Positions 28,441 through 40,300 of a stretch of DNA of 64,000 nucleotides are shown here, piece by piece. How positions within the stretch are numbered: position 1 is the stretch's first letter; every line of letters starts with the position of its first letter. Under the pieces are notes generated by a model. That model made no database searches, had not been told where the DNA came from, and saw only the letters and a list, made by a program, of their open reading frames with translations. The position numbers and the translations under genes are program-made. Source of the DNA: Plazaster borealis (Eukaryota > Echinodermata > Asteroidea > Forcipulatida > Labidiasteridae); the NCBI GenBank assembly GCA_021014325.1, contig CM037464.1:449001-513000 (forward strand), written 5' to 3'.

Positions 28441-28770
28441 CAAAACAACAATACCGGGGCACTGTTCATGTCAACTGTGACTTCATGCTCTTATTCAATT
28501 TGTCACATATCGGAGTTTGATAAGATTTGATGTTTAGAGAACTCGATGAAACATGAGTTCTTGCAAAGCCCTCCCCACATGCCCTTTATACATTTCATGC
28601 TGTTAGTTCAGTTACATTGTTTCAGAAAACACCTTAAAGGGATTTCATCATACAATGAAATTTTCACAGGTTAGTTCTATTGTATAAATCTACATTTATA
28701 TAGGATTAAAACAATTGACCGGTTCCAAAAACCAAAGGTATAGTTTGCCTGTAACCCTATACTCCCAAAA

Positions 28771-28842
28771 AGGGATAGAGATGTGCGGTGTGACTTCTTC
28801 CTGGGGAAATTTCCCCAGGAAGTCACAGCACATCTCTACCCC
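28771..28842. repeat. Long near-perfect palindrome
   Basis: The left arm (28771-28810), with gatagagatgtgcggtgtga, and the right arm (28811-28842) are inverted copies of about 32-38 bp meeting at the centre ggggaaatttcccc. Differences are a few indels and one or two substitutions. It can form a long hairpin as DNA or RNA. It is probably the core of another hairpin transposon, since the flank gcaattcaagtgtgaaca recalls the ends of the 62.6-kb element. Confidence 0.8.
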
Positions 28843-30696
28843 ATTTCAAGGGTTTGTATGCAATTCAAGTGTGAACAGCTAAACCAAACTCTCCTTTCTT
28901 GGAAATGCAGCTGGTGTAAAAGGGACTCACATTCATACAGTGCTGGACCTGACTGAGCTGTGGTTTTGTGCTGAACATCTGTTTAAATTGTTTTGAACTA
29001 CCAACACAAATCCATCAGGAAAAGTAGTCAAGACGCAAAGTAGTCAAGACGCCACAAACTCCACGTGGGCTATGTCCGAATTGTGGTTCGCCAATGATTT
29101 AATAATTTTTGGGTTAACCACATCAACTCTTAATAATAACAAGCTAAATTCCCTGGGCACATATTATGATGGGTGTCAAGTGAAATTATTAAAAGAAAAA
29201 GAGAAGGATTTATCTGTTGCAATTACTGCTTGACAACCAAAATTACCATTGGTATAAATGAATTTGTTTTTAATGGCTTCATAATATTTTGACCCTAGCA
29301 GAGTCGAAAGACCCTGCAGGATTAAAACATAGGGCCATTTACATTTGTTTTTAAGTTTTAAAAGAATTGATATTTAGTCTAATAATGTCATAATGTATTT
29401 TTTTGTAAAGTCCTGTAATATCAACTTTAACTAATAAGATTTTATCACAATTTTACAGTTCACTTTCCTGAAAATTACTGCACCATTCCTTTAGTGTAGT
29501 GTTAATAATACCTGCTATTCCCTTAATTTATGATGAGTTCTAAATACATTGTAGGTCAACATGGAACATTCTTTGATCAAACAGAATTCCAGGTGTACTT
29601 AAAACTCCTACAAAAACTTGACAATCAATCAGCAGATATAATAATGTTTGTTGTATAGAAAGAGGATGGCTAACCAACATACTCGGAAAGACTGAATGTG
29701 GTTAACCACATAACCCCAGGCTTGTTGAAAACACAGACCAATTTAAGGTGTACCTTTGGGTGAAAGGGTTAGAAACTTGAAGCCTTGGTGTTTACAGTGA
29801 CTCCAATATTGGGGAAAGCATTTTGTGTAACCTTGGTTATAGCACATTCAACAGGAACAGTGGCCTGTAACTAGACATTTTCCATTGGGGGGGAGCAAGT
29901 GGAGGCAAAGACATAAGTTTTTTGGAGGGCTTTTGATGTATTCAACCATGGAGCTATAGCTCCATGATTCAACAATTCATTTGACATTATATTTGTGGAT
30001 CTCATTTAGGGTAGGGGTACAGGGTTCTGAGGAGGGGGGGGGGGGGCTCTGACCCTGCTCCCCCACCTGATTTGGAAATAACTTTTTAGAATCTGCACAC
30101 AACAAATTCATTATCGGAATAGTAGCCTCTTTCTGATGGAATTTTCAGATAAAAAGGTTTAGTTTTTCCCCCAATATTATTGATTACTTAAATCTTTATG
30201 TTGTTGATGGGTAATGATTAAAACATTGATTTGTTTCAATCTTGCTAAGGTAAACCATTGGTACATTTTCCTTCCTCCATCGGTAAACATAAAGTTTATA
30301 CTCGTACCACTCCTCCAGAGAGAACTTTGATAATGTCGAGGAAATAAAATGTGAAAACCCCCAAAATCATTGTACATTTGATTGCTCCAGTTGTGAAAGT
30401 ACACCAATATTGATTGGCAGGAACGGCAGGTTGATTATATATAATATGTTTATTGAAAACTATAGAGGATTAGAATGAGTTTGTCATCCAGAAAACCATG
30501 ATGTACTTTTCCTTTCAACTATTCGCTTCTTCTTTCTAGAACTCTGGTACTGAATACTGTGGTTTATTTTTAGGTTAGGATCAATATCCTGAGGTGGTTA
30601 GAACATGTTGGGAGTGGTAAGGTGAAAAGTAGGATGGTTTTAAAGAGCTGTTAATGATTAGCAGAGAATGCAAACATTTATTCAAACCTGGGTGTT

Positions 30697-30911
30697 CCTA
30701 AGAGAATCACACACAAAGCTGGAGACAAAAGTTTACTCATGCACTCTTGTTTTCAGAGCTTAGAATTAATGGCACATCATCACATGTATGGACATTCCTA
30801 AGAGCACAGCCAGACACAAAGTTGAAGACAAAAGTTTTCTGTGAAAGTTTACTTCCACACTCTTATTTTCAAAGCTTAGAAATAATGGCACAACATAACA
30901 GAGACATTCCA
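30697..30911. repeat. Diverged tandem duplication, about 100 bp x 2
   Basis: cctaagag opens both units, at 30697 and 30797. Both contain a version of gaagacaaaagtttnct, cactcttnttttca and agcttagaa(t/a)taatggcac. The second unit is about 15 bp longer. No coding meaning seen. Confidence 0.7.
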
Positions 30912-31577
30912 AGCAAAGCTGGTTGTCAAGATGAGTGATTGAAAGTCTTCCATCATAAAACAAAAAGTAGACCTCTTTGCTAACCTTCCAAATAATGCAT
31001 TGGACCCAGGGGAATAGCAACATAACTATTTCTTCTTTGGTGATGTATAGTGGGTCTGGATGTTCTTTTCTTACATTTCTTGTTGTAAATAATTGAAAAA
31101 CCTTCAAGATCCTGAGAAGACAATCAAAGTTGGTGTTGTTGTCAAAACAACCTGGTCCCAAAAATACACCACTATCTGTACCTCTTCCATGCTGCCCTTC
31201 TCTCCCACCCCTACCCCTCCAAACACCCCGCCCCACCCAACACCCCACCTGACCCAATTCCCTGCCAAAACCTACAATCTTTTTATATATAGGCTACATT
31301 ATAGCCTTTAAAACTCTCAACTAATTGTGTCTTCATATGGCCTACACTTCTGAGAAAGCAGTAAAAATACGATCCATTTCTTGATAATGTTCAAATGTGG
31401 TAGTTAGATCACTGGGGCCAAACTTCACTGAAACTTGACATGCAACTTGTGTTTTTTAAAACATATAATTTAGTCTGATGTACCAGAGTTATGCACCGAA
31501 ATTTTGTTGTATACTATCCTGGAGACGTATAGGCCTATAGTTACCAATGGTGTTAGGGTAAAGCATGTATATGATTT

Positions 31578-31700
31578 TGGTCTTACCCTTTCACCGTTGT
31601 TGCACTTTCTGAGTTCTGTGGGGAAAAAATCACCAGGTTACTCGAGTGGGATTCGAACCCATGACCCCGTTATTTGTTATTATGTAGTTGGAAACGCTAA
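31578..31700 (-). mobile_element. tRNA-like element, family 2 (partial)
   Basis: Shares tcttaccctttcaccg, gagttctgtggggaaaaaatc and ctcgagtgggattcgaaccc with the 12.1-kb copy. The B box is on the - strand. Truncated on the right. Confidence 0.55.
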
Positions 31701-34074
31701 CATTCAGTGATTGCATGACTATACTGTTCAACAGAAAACTGCTTACATCAGCAAAAGCTAAACAGTGAGAATTCTCTTCCCCTGTTTTTTGGTGGAGAAG
31801 ACAGTTCTCTGCTTATATTTGCTTTAATTAGCCCTCAAGGGACCAAATTGTATTCTGGCTGTTTGTTTCACACCATTACAAACTAGTTTTTTCTTGTCGT
31901 AATTGCAAAGTCTGAGAAATAATTTGCCCTGCTCTTGATCTTTTGAATATTATGACAGGGTGTTTACAAATGTGATGGTTTCAGGCCTCAGGAAAATAAA
32001 ACCACACTTATAACATCTCATCAAAAACTATGATACAAGATTCCCTTTTCCAAGTAAATTGCACTAAAAATGATGTTTGTTATTTTATTCTTTGAAGAGA
32101 ATCAGAAAAGAAAGAAAACCAAGTTAAAAGTAGACTGGAAGATGAACAAATCTAATTTATTTTCTTCTGAGCCATGAATTATCACTAAAAGTTTGTGGTT
32201 TACTCAGTGATAACTCAAACTTCCATTTACTTTAATTTAGAACATTAATACTAACAAAGTAACATGCTTCTTTGGTTGCAAATGTTTAAAAAATATGTTT
32301 ATTTCTAATCACTTTCAAAGAAAGTTTGCACACTAGTAATAGTACTAGTAATAGTAAACAAAAACAACAAGTGAAAGAATGCCAGAAAAGTGTTTGGCCC
32401 AAAGAGTGTTTTGGGATGTTTTCAATACAAACTGATAAGTACTGTGTGCTATGACAGACCACACAGGTTGTTTAAAACAAAACAGAATTCTGAAAGTCCT
32501 GATGATCTTTTGTCACTTTGGCTTCAGGTTGATGACCTAGTTTAGTTTCAGTGGGACAATAATTTAATGCAAAACATGTGTTCCTTGGAAAACATTTTTA
32601 AAACAAATTCCTTGATGACGGTCTCAAATCAAACTAGGAAATGTTTGAAAAAGGTAACTTCTCGTAGAAAATACAAATTTATTCTGTTTATATTGTAGGA
32701 AAACTTTTCTATTTAAAAAAATAACCTTTATCCTTTGAAAATATGATATCGTAATCGTAATGAAATTAGGACAAATACTGGTATTTTACGTGACCCAGTT
32801 TCCTAAGATCCAGTTTCCTACCTTTTCATTTTCAACAATAAGGTCATTCTGTTATCTTTCTTTGTGTACAGTAAATAACCAATATGGGAAAGATTTTGAG
32901 TATAAAACTCTGTCTTGGCACTTAAACTATTTCTCTCTTTAGACCACCCTGTCAAAAGGCCCCCATAAAATTGCCAAGCAAACATGTGGGTACAAAACCA
33001 GACATAAAACATCGAAACCTACTGATTCGTCATCAAAAGTGGAAAGGCTTGGGGTTCACACCGTGGAGGCAGAAACACACCAGGCCCTTCATGAAATGAC
33101 CCCCCCCCCCTCCATTAAAAGCAGTGGCTGCAAAAGTTTAATGATGCATCAAATAATTCTGCTTCTTTCTTACACGGAAGTTGTCAAGTTGAGGTTGTTT
33201 GACTATTAATCCATTGCAGAGTTCCTCAGGGGAAGTCAAAATGACTTTTTGGGAAGAGTCCGAAAGTCTGCATCAAGTATGTTTGTTTACTGGATTGTAA
33301 AGCAGTTTTGGATGTATAAATTGGTCACTTAGGACTTGTGGGATGAATAGGCTCTCTGTTTGTGCTATACCTGAGTTTTGAACCTTGAAGTGAGTTCCTC
33401 AGGCAGGTCTGCCATTACCCCCCAAATTTATTGTTTAGTTTTATGGGTGATCTTTTGGGCATTTTAAATTGAAATAAGTGCTGGTATGTAATATTTTGGT
33501 TGCTTAGTTCAGAATCAAGTAACCCCCAATATCTATCTGTGTTCAAAAGTGAGAGAACTTATGTACATCTTTATTAGAAAATAAAGAATTATTTTACTCA
33601 TAATGTTCTTTTAGTTTTACCCCTTTGAGTGTATCGAAAATTTTGATCTATGAAACTGAATTAAATTACAATTTTCTCCATATCTTCTTTACTTGACTGG
33701 TGTCAGGCCAGCATTACCTTTGAACAACTAATTCTTAATAGTTAAAATGTGTGCGAACATATTTTTCTGCAAGAAAATCCACAGATGATTCTGAATCTAA
33801 GTCTGAAACTGAGCATCCTGTGGAAACATCTCACCAACTTCTTAAAGAAGACAGTGAAGAAAATTTCAGTTTTAGACGGAGGAAAATCCCAAATAGGGAA
33901 AAAATGTAGTCAGGTAGGGACTGGAAAAACAAAATGCACTTGGAAGGCTCCAGTCTGGGGATGGAATTGCGGTGCACAGAGGTGAAAGAAAGGCTAGCTA
34001 CCTCCTGAAGCAAAAGATCTTTTTGGACCTGTAAATGCTCTCCTAACTTATTGTCCTTTTTTACTTCTTTCCAG

Positions 34075-34370
34075 GTCTTTTTCCACATATATTCAATCTT
34101 GCCACAAGAGCACGCATCACGGCTAATGCAACGTGTGGTGAATCAGGACCGGAAACGTATTGTCGCCTCGTTGAGCATGTTCCCATGGGAGCGATGCAGA
34201 TGGAGCCCTCTCACGCCCAGTGCCAGGTGTGTAACCTGTACAGCCAGGACGAGTTGCAGAGACGCTGGATCTATAACGCCATCGATGGAACCAACTCATG
34301 GTGGCAGAGTCCAACACTTGCCAATGGTAAACACTACCATTGGGTGACCATCACCGTTGATCTACAGCAG
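34075..34370 (+). CDS. LAMA1/2-like: Laminin alpha exon A (LN domain, N-terminal part)
   Basis: First laminin exon visible, 296 bp. The acceptor ttccag ends at 34074 and the donor gtaaaa starts at 34371. It opens with two bases of a split Gly codon, then reads [20 protein letters not shown]. It contains the classic LN motifs [19 protein letters not shown] and [10 protein letters not shown], and an N-glycosylation site (NAT). LN is the polymerisation domain. The upstream exon must end in phase 1 (G|GT), which fits a signal-peptide exon as in vertebrate laminin alpha genes. Confidence 0.95.
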
Positions 34371-37300
34371 GTAAAAATGATGAGGGCCTGCCTCACTTTA
34401 TGATGCCTTACTTAGCACTTGCCCAACCTTGTATCTTCACTTATCCACTTCCCAAATTTAAAGTCATTTCACCCGAATCAATCATTATTTTTAGCATCCA
34501 TGAGCATAGGTCACTTTCCCATCAACTTACCCACTTAAACTTAAGGAAATCACCTGTCTCCAGAATAAGACACTTGTCTGTAAGTGTTAATTTCATGCAT
34601 TGGAAAAGGGACAGGGGCAAAGAAGGGTTCAAAGGGGAGAGGGTTTTCAGTGAAAATAAAGTGCATTAGTGCAAAACATATAAAAGTGAGGGAAAGTTGG
34701 TGGTACGACATTGACAATCACAAAGCAACATTTTCTTGGTCAGCTCTTCGTGAGTTGTGCAAAAGGAAATGGGATTGCCATTTGAGGGAAGTTGGTGAGA
34801 AATTGGAAGAGAGTGCCTCATTGAAAAAAATGAAGTTCGTACAAGTACACTGAACGTGTCCTCTAAATTTTTGAGGAGTGTATGGAAGTCAAACCCAATT
34901 TGTAACCTTGCCTCTTTATGGAGGGATTTTATTCATCAACAAATCCCATGTGGTGAAGTTTTAATGCTGCGTTTATGGCATGTACCTAGTTTTGAAAATG
35001 GCGTATTAACCTCTAGACGACCCTAAGATGACCTCTTGGCGTACGGGCGGATTGGGTTATTTACTCAATGGTCCCAATATAGGACGAATAAAATTCCAGG
35101 AGAGGGCATTTGTTCTTCGTTTACTCTGACTTGTCATCGAGGTTGTGGTGTGTTTTGGTGTGAGGACTGCGATGATTTATCTCACCAAAGACGATTTATT
35201 GAAATGACTAGAAACAAAAAAGAAATTCCTGTCATCATCTGTGAGGATGAGTTTTCTTGATAGCTTGAATTCTTTTGAAGGGGAAATCTGAGACTGTTTG
35301 TGGCTCCAGGGAGAGGTGGATGGAGGTGTTCCTCATCTCAGTAGACCTTTATCACTTTTGGAACATTTTGTGCTCTCCCCCCTCATTCAATCCAATGTAA
35401 CCCTCCGATTTTTAAGACAAATTACAGGATTAGCACCTGGTAACTAATAACAATCCTCCAGAGAAACATTTCCATCTGAAACTGTCAAAAAAACATGAAA
35501 GTAGGATTCAAATCAAAATGCGCACTTTTCTGAACGTGCACAAAATCTTGGATAAAATTTGAACCGGTTTTCATTGTTTTCACCAAAACATGACAATGAA
35601 ATTTTTGATGAAATTTCCCTGGTTTGTTGGATGTTGTGTCTACATTGAAAACTAGAGGATGAAAATTAAATTTACTGGTCCAAAAACCAATTATGTTCGG
35701 TAGTACTAATATACCTTTAAGTGGAAAATACCAAAGATAGGCCTATGTACCACACATCTGTCTCAATATTACGCATCTGCTGCGGTGATAAAAAATTGTC
35801 AGGAATTCTGTTGATTTTCAAGATATAAACAGTAAGTAGTTTTGTTTAATGCTATGATTGACTCTGTTATTTTGATGATTTTTGTATAGGCATCTAAGCT
35901 AGAATCATTTACTTAAGGAATCTTTTGGAACCAAATATCCCAAGCTTGGTTTTGCTTATTTTGTCTGAATGGATATTAAGGAGGCTGGCAACAAATTTAT
36001 CAATGTCAGAGTTAAGCTTTGAGAATGGTAATTACACATTCACCTCAGTTCATATTGTATTTCCCTGATGTAAAATAATAATAATTGAAATCATCTTGGG
36101 GAGGGGGTACAACTCTGGTTTGAGAAACACAGTTTATAAATAATAGAGGATTGGTTATGCATATCACTCAACTCATCCCTTTAGTCTGGAATGTGTTCCA
36201 TCTTGGCTTGTTCAGTCCTCATTTTCCTCAAAGACAAGAAACAGACAGAGAACATGATTGGTTATTTTTCAAAAAATAAATTGGAATCTTTGTGAATCTT
36301 CATTTTACCCAACAGCATATCAAGTAAAAATTCTATGGAGTCTATACGAATCTCCATTTTATCCAATGCCATATCAAGTAAGAATTCTTTGGAATCTATA
36401 TGAATCTCCATTTTGCAACACCATAAGTGAAAATTCTATGGAATCTATATGAATCTTCCTTTTACCTAACATGGTATCAAGTGAAAATTCTTTGGAATCT
36501 ATATGAATCTCCATTTTACCTAATACCATAAGTGAAAATTCTATGGAATCTTTTTTAATCTTCCTTTTACCTACCATGGTATCAAGTAAAAATATGGAAT
36601 AAATTAATATTTATTGAGTAGAAAGTAAAGGTTGTTTGCATGGGATAAAGAAAGTCCCACTTCACAAGTTTGTCCTATAATTTTTATATTGAATGTATCA
36701 AAATATGCTTTACTCAATTACCCCACCTTTGTCATCAATACCAAACGTACTGTACATCTGGTACTTTACATGTTTAGACCCATTCATGATTAGGCAGTCT
36801 TTATGACGCCATACATAGCTGTAATATTATGAAGCCATACATTTTTTTTCTGCCCCAAACCAAAATGACATGTGTGTACTTTCTGTGCTCGAGCTCCCAG
36901 GGCACCCCTCCTTAAAGTGCAAGTGCAAATTAGAAAGAATTGTAATTTTTGCAAAATGTTTGGGTACATTTTAAAGACATTAACTGTTTAGAAGTGAAAA
37001 TTTGACAGGATCATCATTTTGGCAAATTTGTAGACAGGATGTTTGTCTGGTAAGGATTAAAGTTAGTAATTCTTAATGCAGCTGGTCATTGCCAATGCTG
37101 ATATGTTGCTTCCATTGGTACCATTTTCTTCCAAAGAGGATATTTGGGACATTTTGTGCACAAGTGGTATCAACTTTCCAGAGAGAAAAATGTGCCTGAC
37201 TTGTAACCATTTATGATCAACTGTAGAATGCAAATATATAATGCAGATATTAAAAAACCCAAAACTTTGCCAACATTATAGCAACAAATGAAAACCACCT

Positions 37301-40300
37301 CCTTTACAATCCAAACTGTTGTCACTCTTCCACCACTATGACAGAATTCATCAAATTAAAAACATTCCCTCCACACCACCTGAAACTTCCACTTTTTGAT
37401 TTCTTATGAAGATTAGATTTTTATAAGTGTACGGATGCCTTGAGTGCTGACATTTTATCCAGGGGGTGTGCACCTCCTTTAATCTGGGTTGAAAAGGTGC
37501 ACCCAGAGGGGAGTTTGACCCAGAATAATAGGGCAGTCACCCCCGGGGTACCCTCTTGGACAGTTTCTTTGATCCATGGAGTAACAAGATGCATTCCTTC
37601 CTATAGTAGTTATTTTATAATAATAATAATAATAATAATAATAATGGAAAGGAAGGAATTTATTGGGTTGTATCTAACCCCTGAAATATTCAGCAACATA
37701 AAGCTGAACTTCTGGAATATTCAACTATTTATTAAAGGAATAGTACTTTAGTGTTTTTTGGAAGAGTAAATTAATTTCCATCCTCCAGTTTTCAGTATTT
37801 ACACTATCCAACCAACCAGTGTAAGGTGATCTCGTTTGAGTGGGGGGGGGGGACACACACACAAAAAAGCCCTCTTATTTCGAGGATATATTCATATCGG
37901 GTTTATATCAATTGCAGCAATTAAAAAGTCAACAGTTATTTTGGGTGTCTTCAATGGTGTCTTCTCAACTTTTTCAGTGTTTCAGATTGAAATTTTTCTC
38001 AGGAGGATCGGTACTGTTATGAACTTTATGATTAGTCAGCTTTCAAATTGTGCTAATGTTTTTCAAAATATATAAATAACAACCATGTACTTTGTCTTTA
38101 AGAGTAGAATGAGATGCAATTATTCACTTCCTTTTAAAGAAAATCAAGTTTTCAGGACGGTCATTTCTCATCCCTTAGGATTTACAGATCTCTATTATCT
38201 CAGATTGGTCCAGGGGCAATTTTCCACCTGTCTCCAGAGTGATATAATCCAATCTTGTCTGAATACCTGGAGGATTCAAATGCATTCCTCAAGCTACATC
38301 CCCAGGGTTATGTCCAGATCATATTTTGTGAATGAATATGTCTGCAGAAGCTTACAAGTTCCATGTGCAGAGGCTTCAACAATAATTGCGGTTTTTTCTT
38401 AATAATTTAGCATGATTCTGGGGCAAGTCAAGTGAAATCCCTGTTCAACAAGTTTTCCCATGTGTACTTCTGAAAAACAATGTCTAAATATATTTTGTGA
38501 TTTAAGTTCCTTAACATCAAAACTCCCTGAAGATTCTATGAGCTTGTTTTTATTTCCCAATTTCAGTTGGACATTTTAGTTCCGTTTCATTCTTAAAACC
38601 AACTAAAACCACATGTTGCAAATTGTGTTTACTCCCAGCATTTGATCCATCATGCACTGAAATCAAACTGAAAGCAAAGCTAAGTAAAGTCATTGATGAG
38701 GGTTAAATTTAGTTTAAGTTCAGTCCATCCTTAAAAAGTTATTTCTTTTTAATGACTTTACTTCACTAAAAGGAGAAGCAAAAAAGTCATGCTCTTGCTC
38801 TCTAAAAACTAATTATTTGTTTGTTACTGTGAAATATATAAAAGAGTAGGCCTATACTCAAAATATTTAATTTGTGTAACAATGCATAACTGTCAATGTG
38901 AAATATTTTAAAGAATATATATCACAACAAAAATAATAGTATTAAGTTCTTATATAGCGCTTATCTACGGGGGTCTCAAAGCACATGTTATTTTTTGCAA
39001 CATGTATGCGAAGTATTTGAATTATGAGACTCATAAATATAGCACCTTGTAAAAGTTTACAAGGTTGACAAGTTGATGTGCCACAATCTGAAGCCAACCA
39101 AGTTAGAAACACAGCCAAGTTAGAAACCAACCAAGTTAGAAACACTTCATGATAAGTGTACTGGGTTTTTCTTACTTGACACATGTCCACTCTGAAAGAC
39201 AAAAAAGACAAAACAATTAGGGTCAAGTATCTTACTCATGGATGCAAATGCCATGACTGGGACCTGAACCCACACACTGAGAACCCCCAAACTTGAGTTA
39301 AGAGCACCAGACTGATTGGCCACTGCGACACTCCAGTGACACATCTAGACGTACAGCAAAGTGTAAGGATCCCATTGACTCTTCAAGAACTTCCTTTTCG
39401 TCTTGATATACTTGCTATGCAAAAGTCCCATGGCTACAGACAGATCTTTTAAAATAAAATGTTTAGAAATCCAAGTGGAAAAATTACCCTTGCCCCCCCC
39501 TTCCAACTTCATCAAGGAACCTAAACTTTTCCAGACGGTGAAGGTTTACACATATTGTATTCCTAATCGCTAATATGCCACAAGTCTCAGACGACTTATA
39601 TACTCAAGGAGCTTCAAGATAAACCCAAGTAAGAAGTTAAGTAGCTCGCTCCATTATGAGGCGAAGAAATGTACAGAGTATCAATTTTCAAGTTACTCTT
39701 TGTGGTTTTTCTTAGAGCTTTCGGGAGTAAATTGATACTTTATGTACTTTTTACTTTGTCACTTTTGTGTGAGTTGTACTGCAGAATGACATTACTTCAT
39801 CAGTATGACATTATTTTGAAACATACCCAAATAACTTGATCAGAGAAGAGCTGGAAAGAAACCTGTTGATTATAATAGTTTTGTTTAAGTCTTCAAGCTT
39901 TGACTTGAAGCATCAAAACTTTGTTTAGTAACTAGCAGTGAAAAGTATGTCATTTTTTCAAAGAAATTTGAAAGAAACTTTAAGTTCTTTTGCAAAAACC
40001 TGAGCCAAAAGACTTGTACATTTATTAAGATTTTGGGGAATTATGATTTTTTTTCTCTCACCATAGCCAATCTTGGTCCATAGCTTTAAGGTGTGGTATA
40101 TGTATTTTTTAAATCAAAGTACAGCATCACTTGCAGGCATCAGTGTTTCCCTGCTGCTCAGTCATTTTTTTATACACTTAAGTCATATCAAGTTTCATAG
40201 CTATTTTTGATATTAGTAGTTGACTATTATTTATACAGGTGTTCTATTGTTAGAAAAGATTTAATTAGTTGAAACATAATTTTTTCGACAAGATTTTTGT

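Larger units (their letters stand above)
28843..34074. other. No supportable gene; likely intron or upstream DNA of the laminin gene
   Basis: Contains C/G-rich repeat sequence (29870-30080), a perfect 20-bp palindrome (29947-29966), a diverged 100-bp tandem duplication (30697-30911) and a family-2 tRNA-like element (31578-31700). The stretch ends in the acceptor of laminin exon A. The longest reading frame of the window (30766-31257, - strand) lies here and looks spurious. Confidence 0.55.
34371..38935 (+). other. Laminin intron after exon A, left part
   Basis: The intron begins with donor gtaaaa and runs to 44301 (9.9 kb, the longest intron here). This part holds an unexplained Cys-rich reading frame (35036-35260), a minisatellite (36277-36598) and a (TAA)n microsatellite at 37617-37645. 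No laminin-like exon was seen inside; exon A joins exon B directly in frame. Confidence 0.7.

Noticed and set aside
30766..31257. Longest open frame of the window, 163 codons on the - strand
   Set aside because: Its N-terminal part is Gly/Arg-rich translation of a C-rich simple stretch and its end overlaps a tandem duplication. No domain, no splice context and no start context.
33749..33985. Lys-rich frame just upstream of exon A as an upstream exon
   Set aside because: It ends in a stop before exon A, has no signal peptide and does not resemble any laminin N-terminus.
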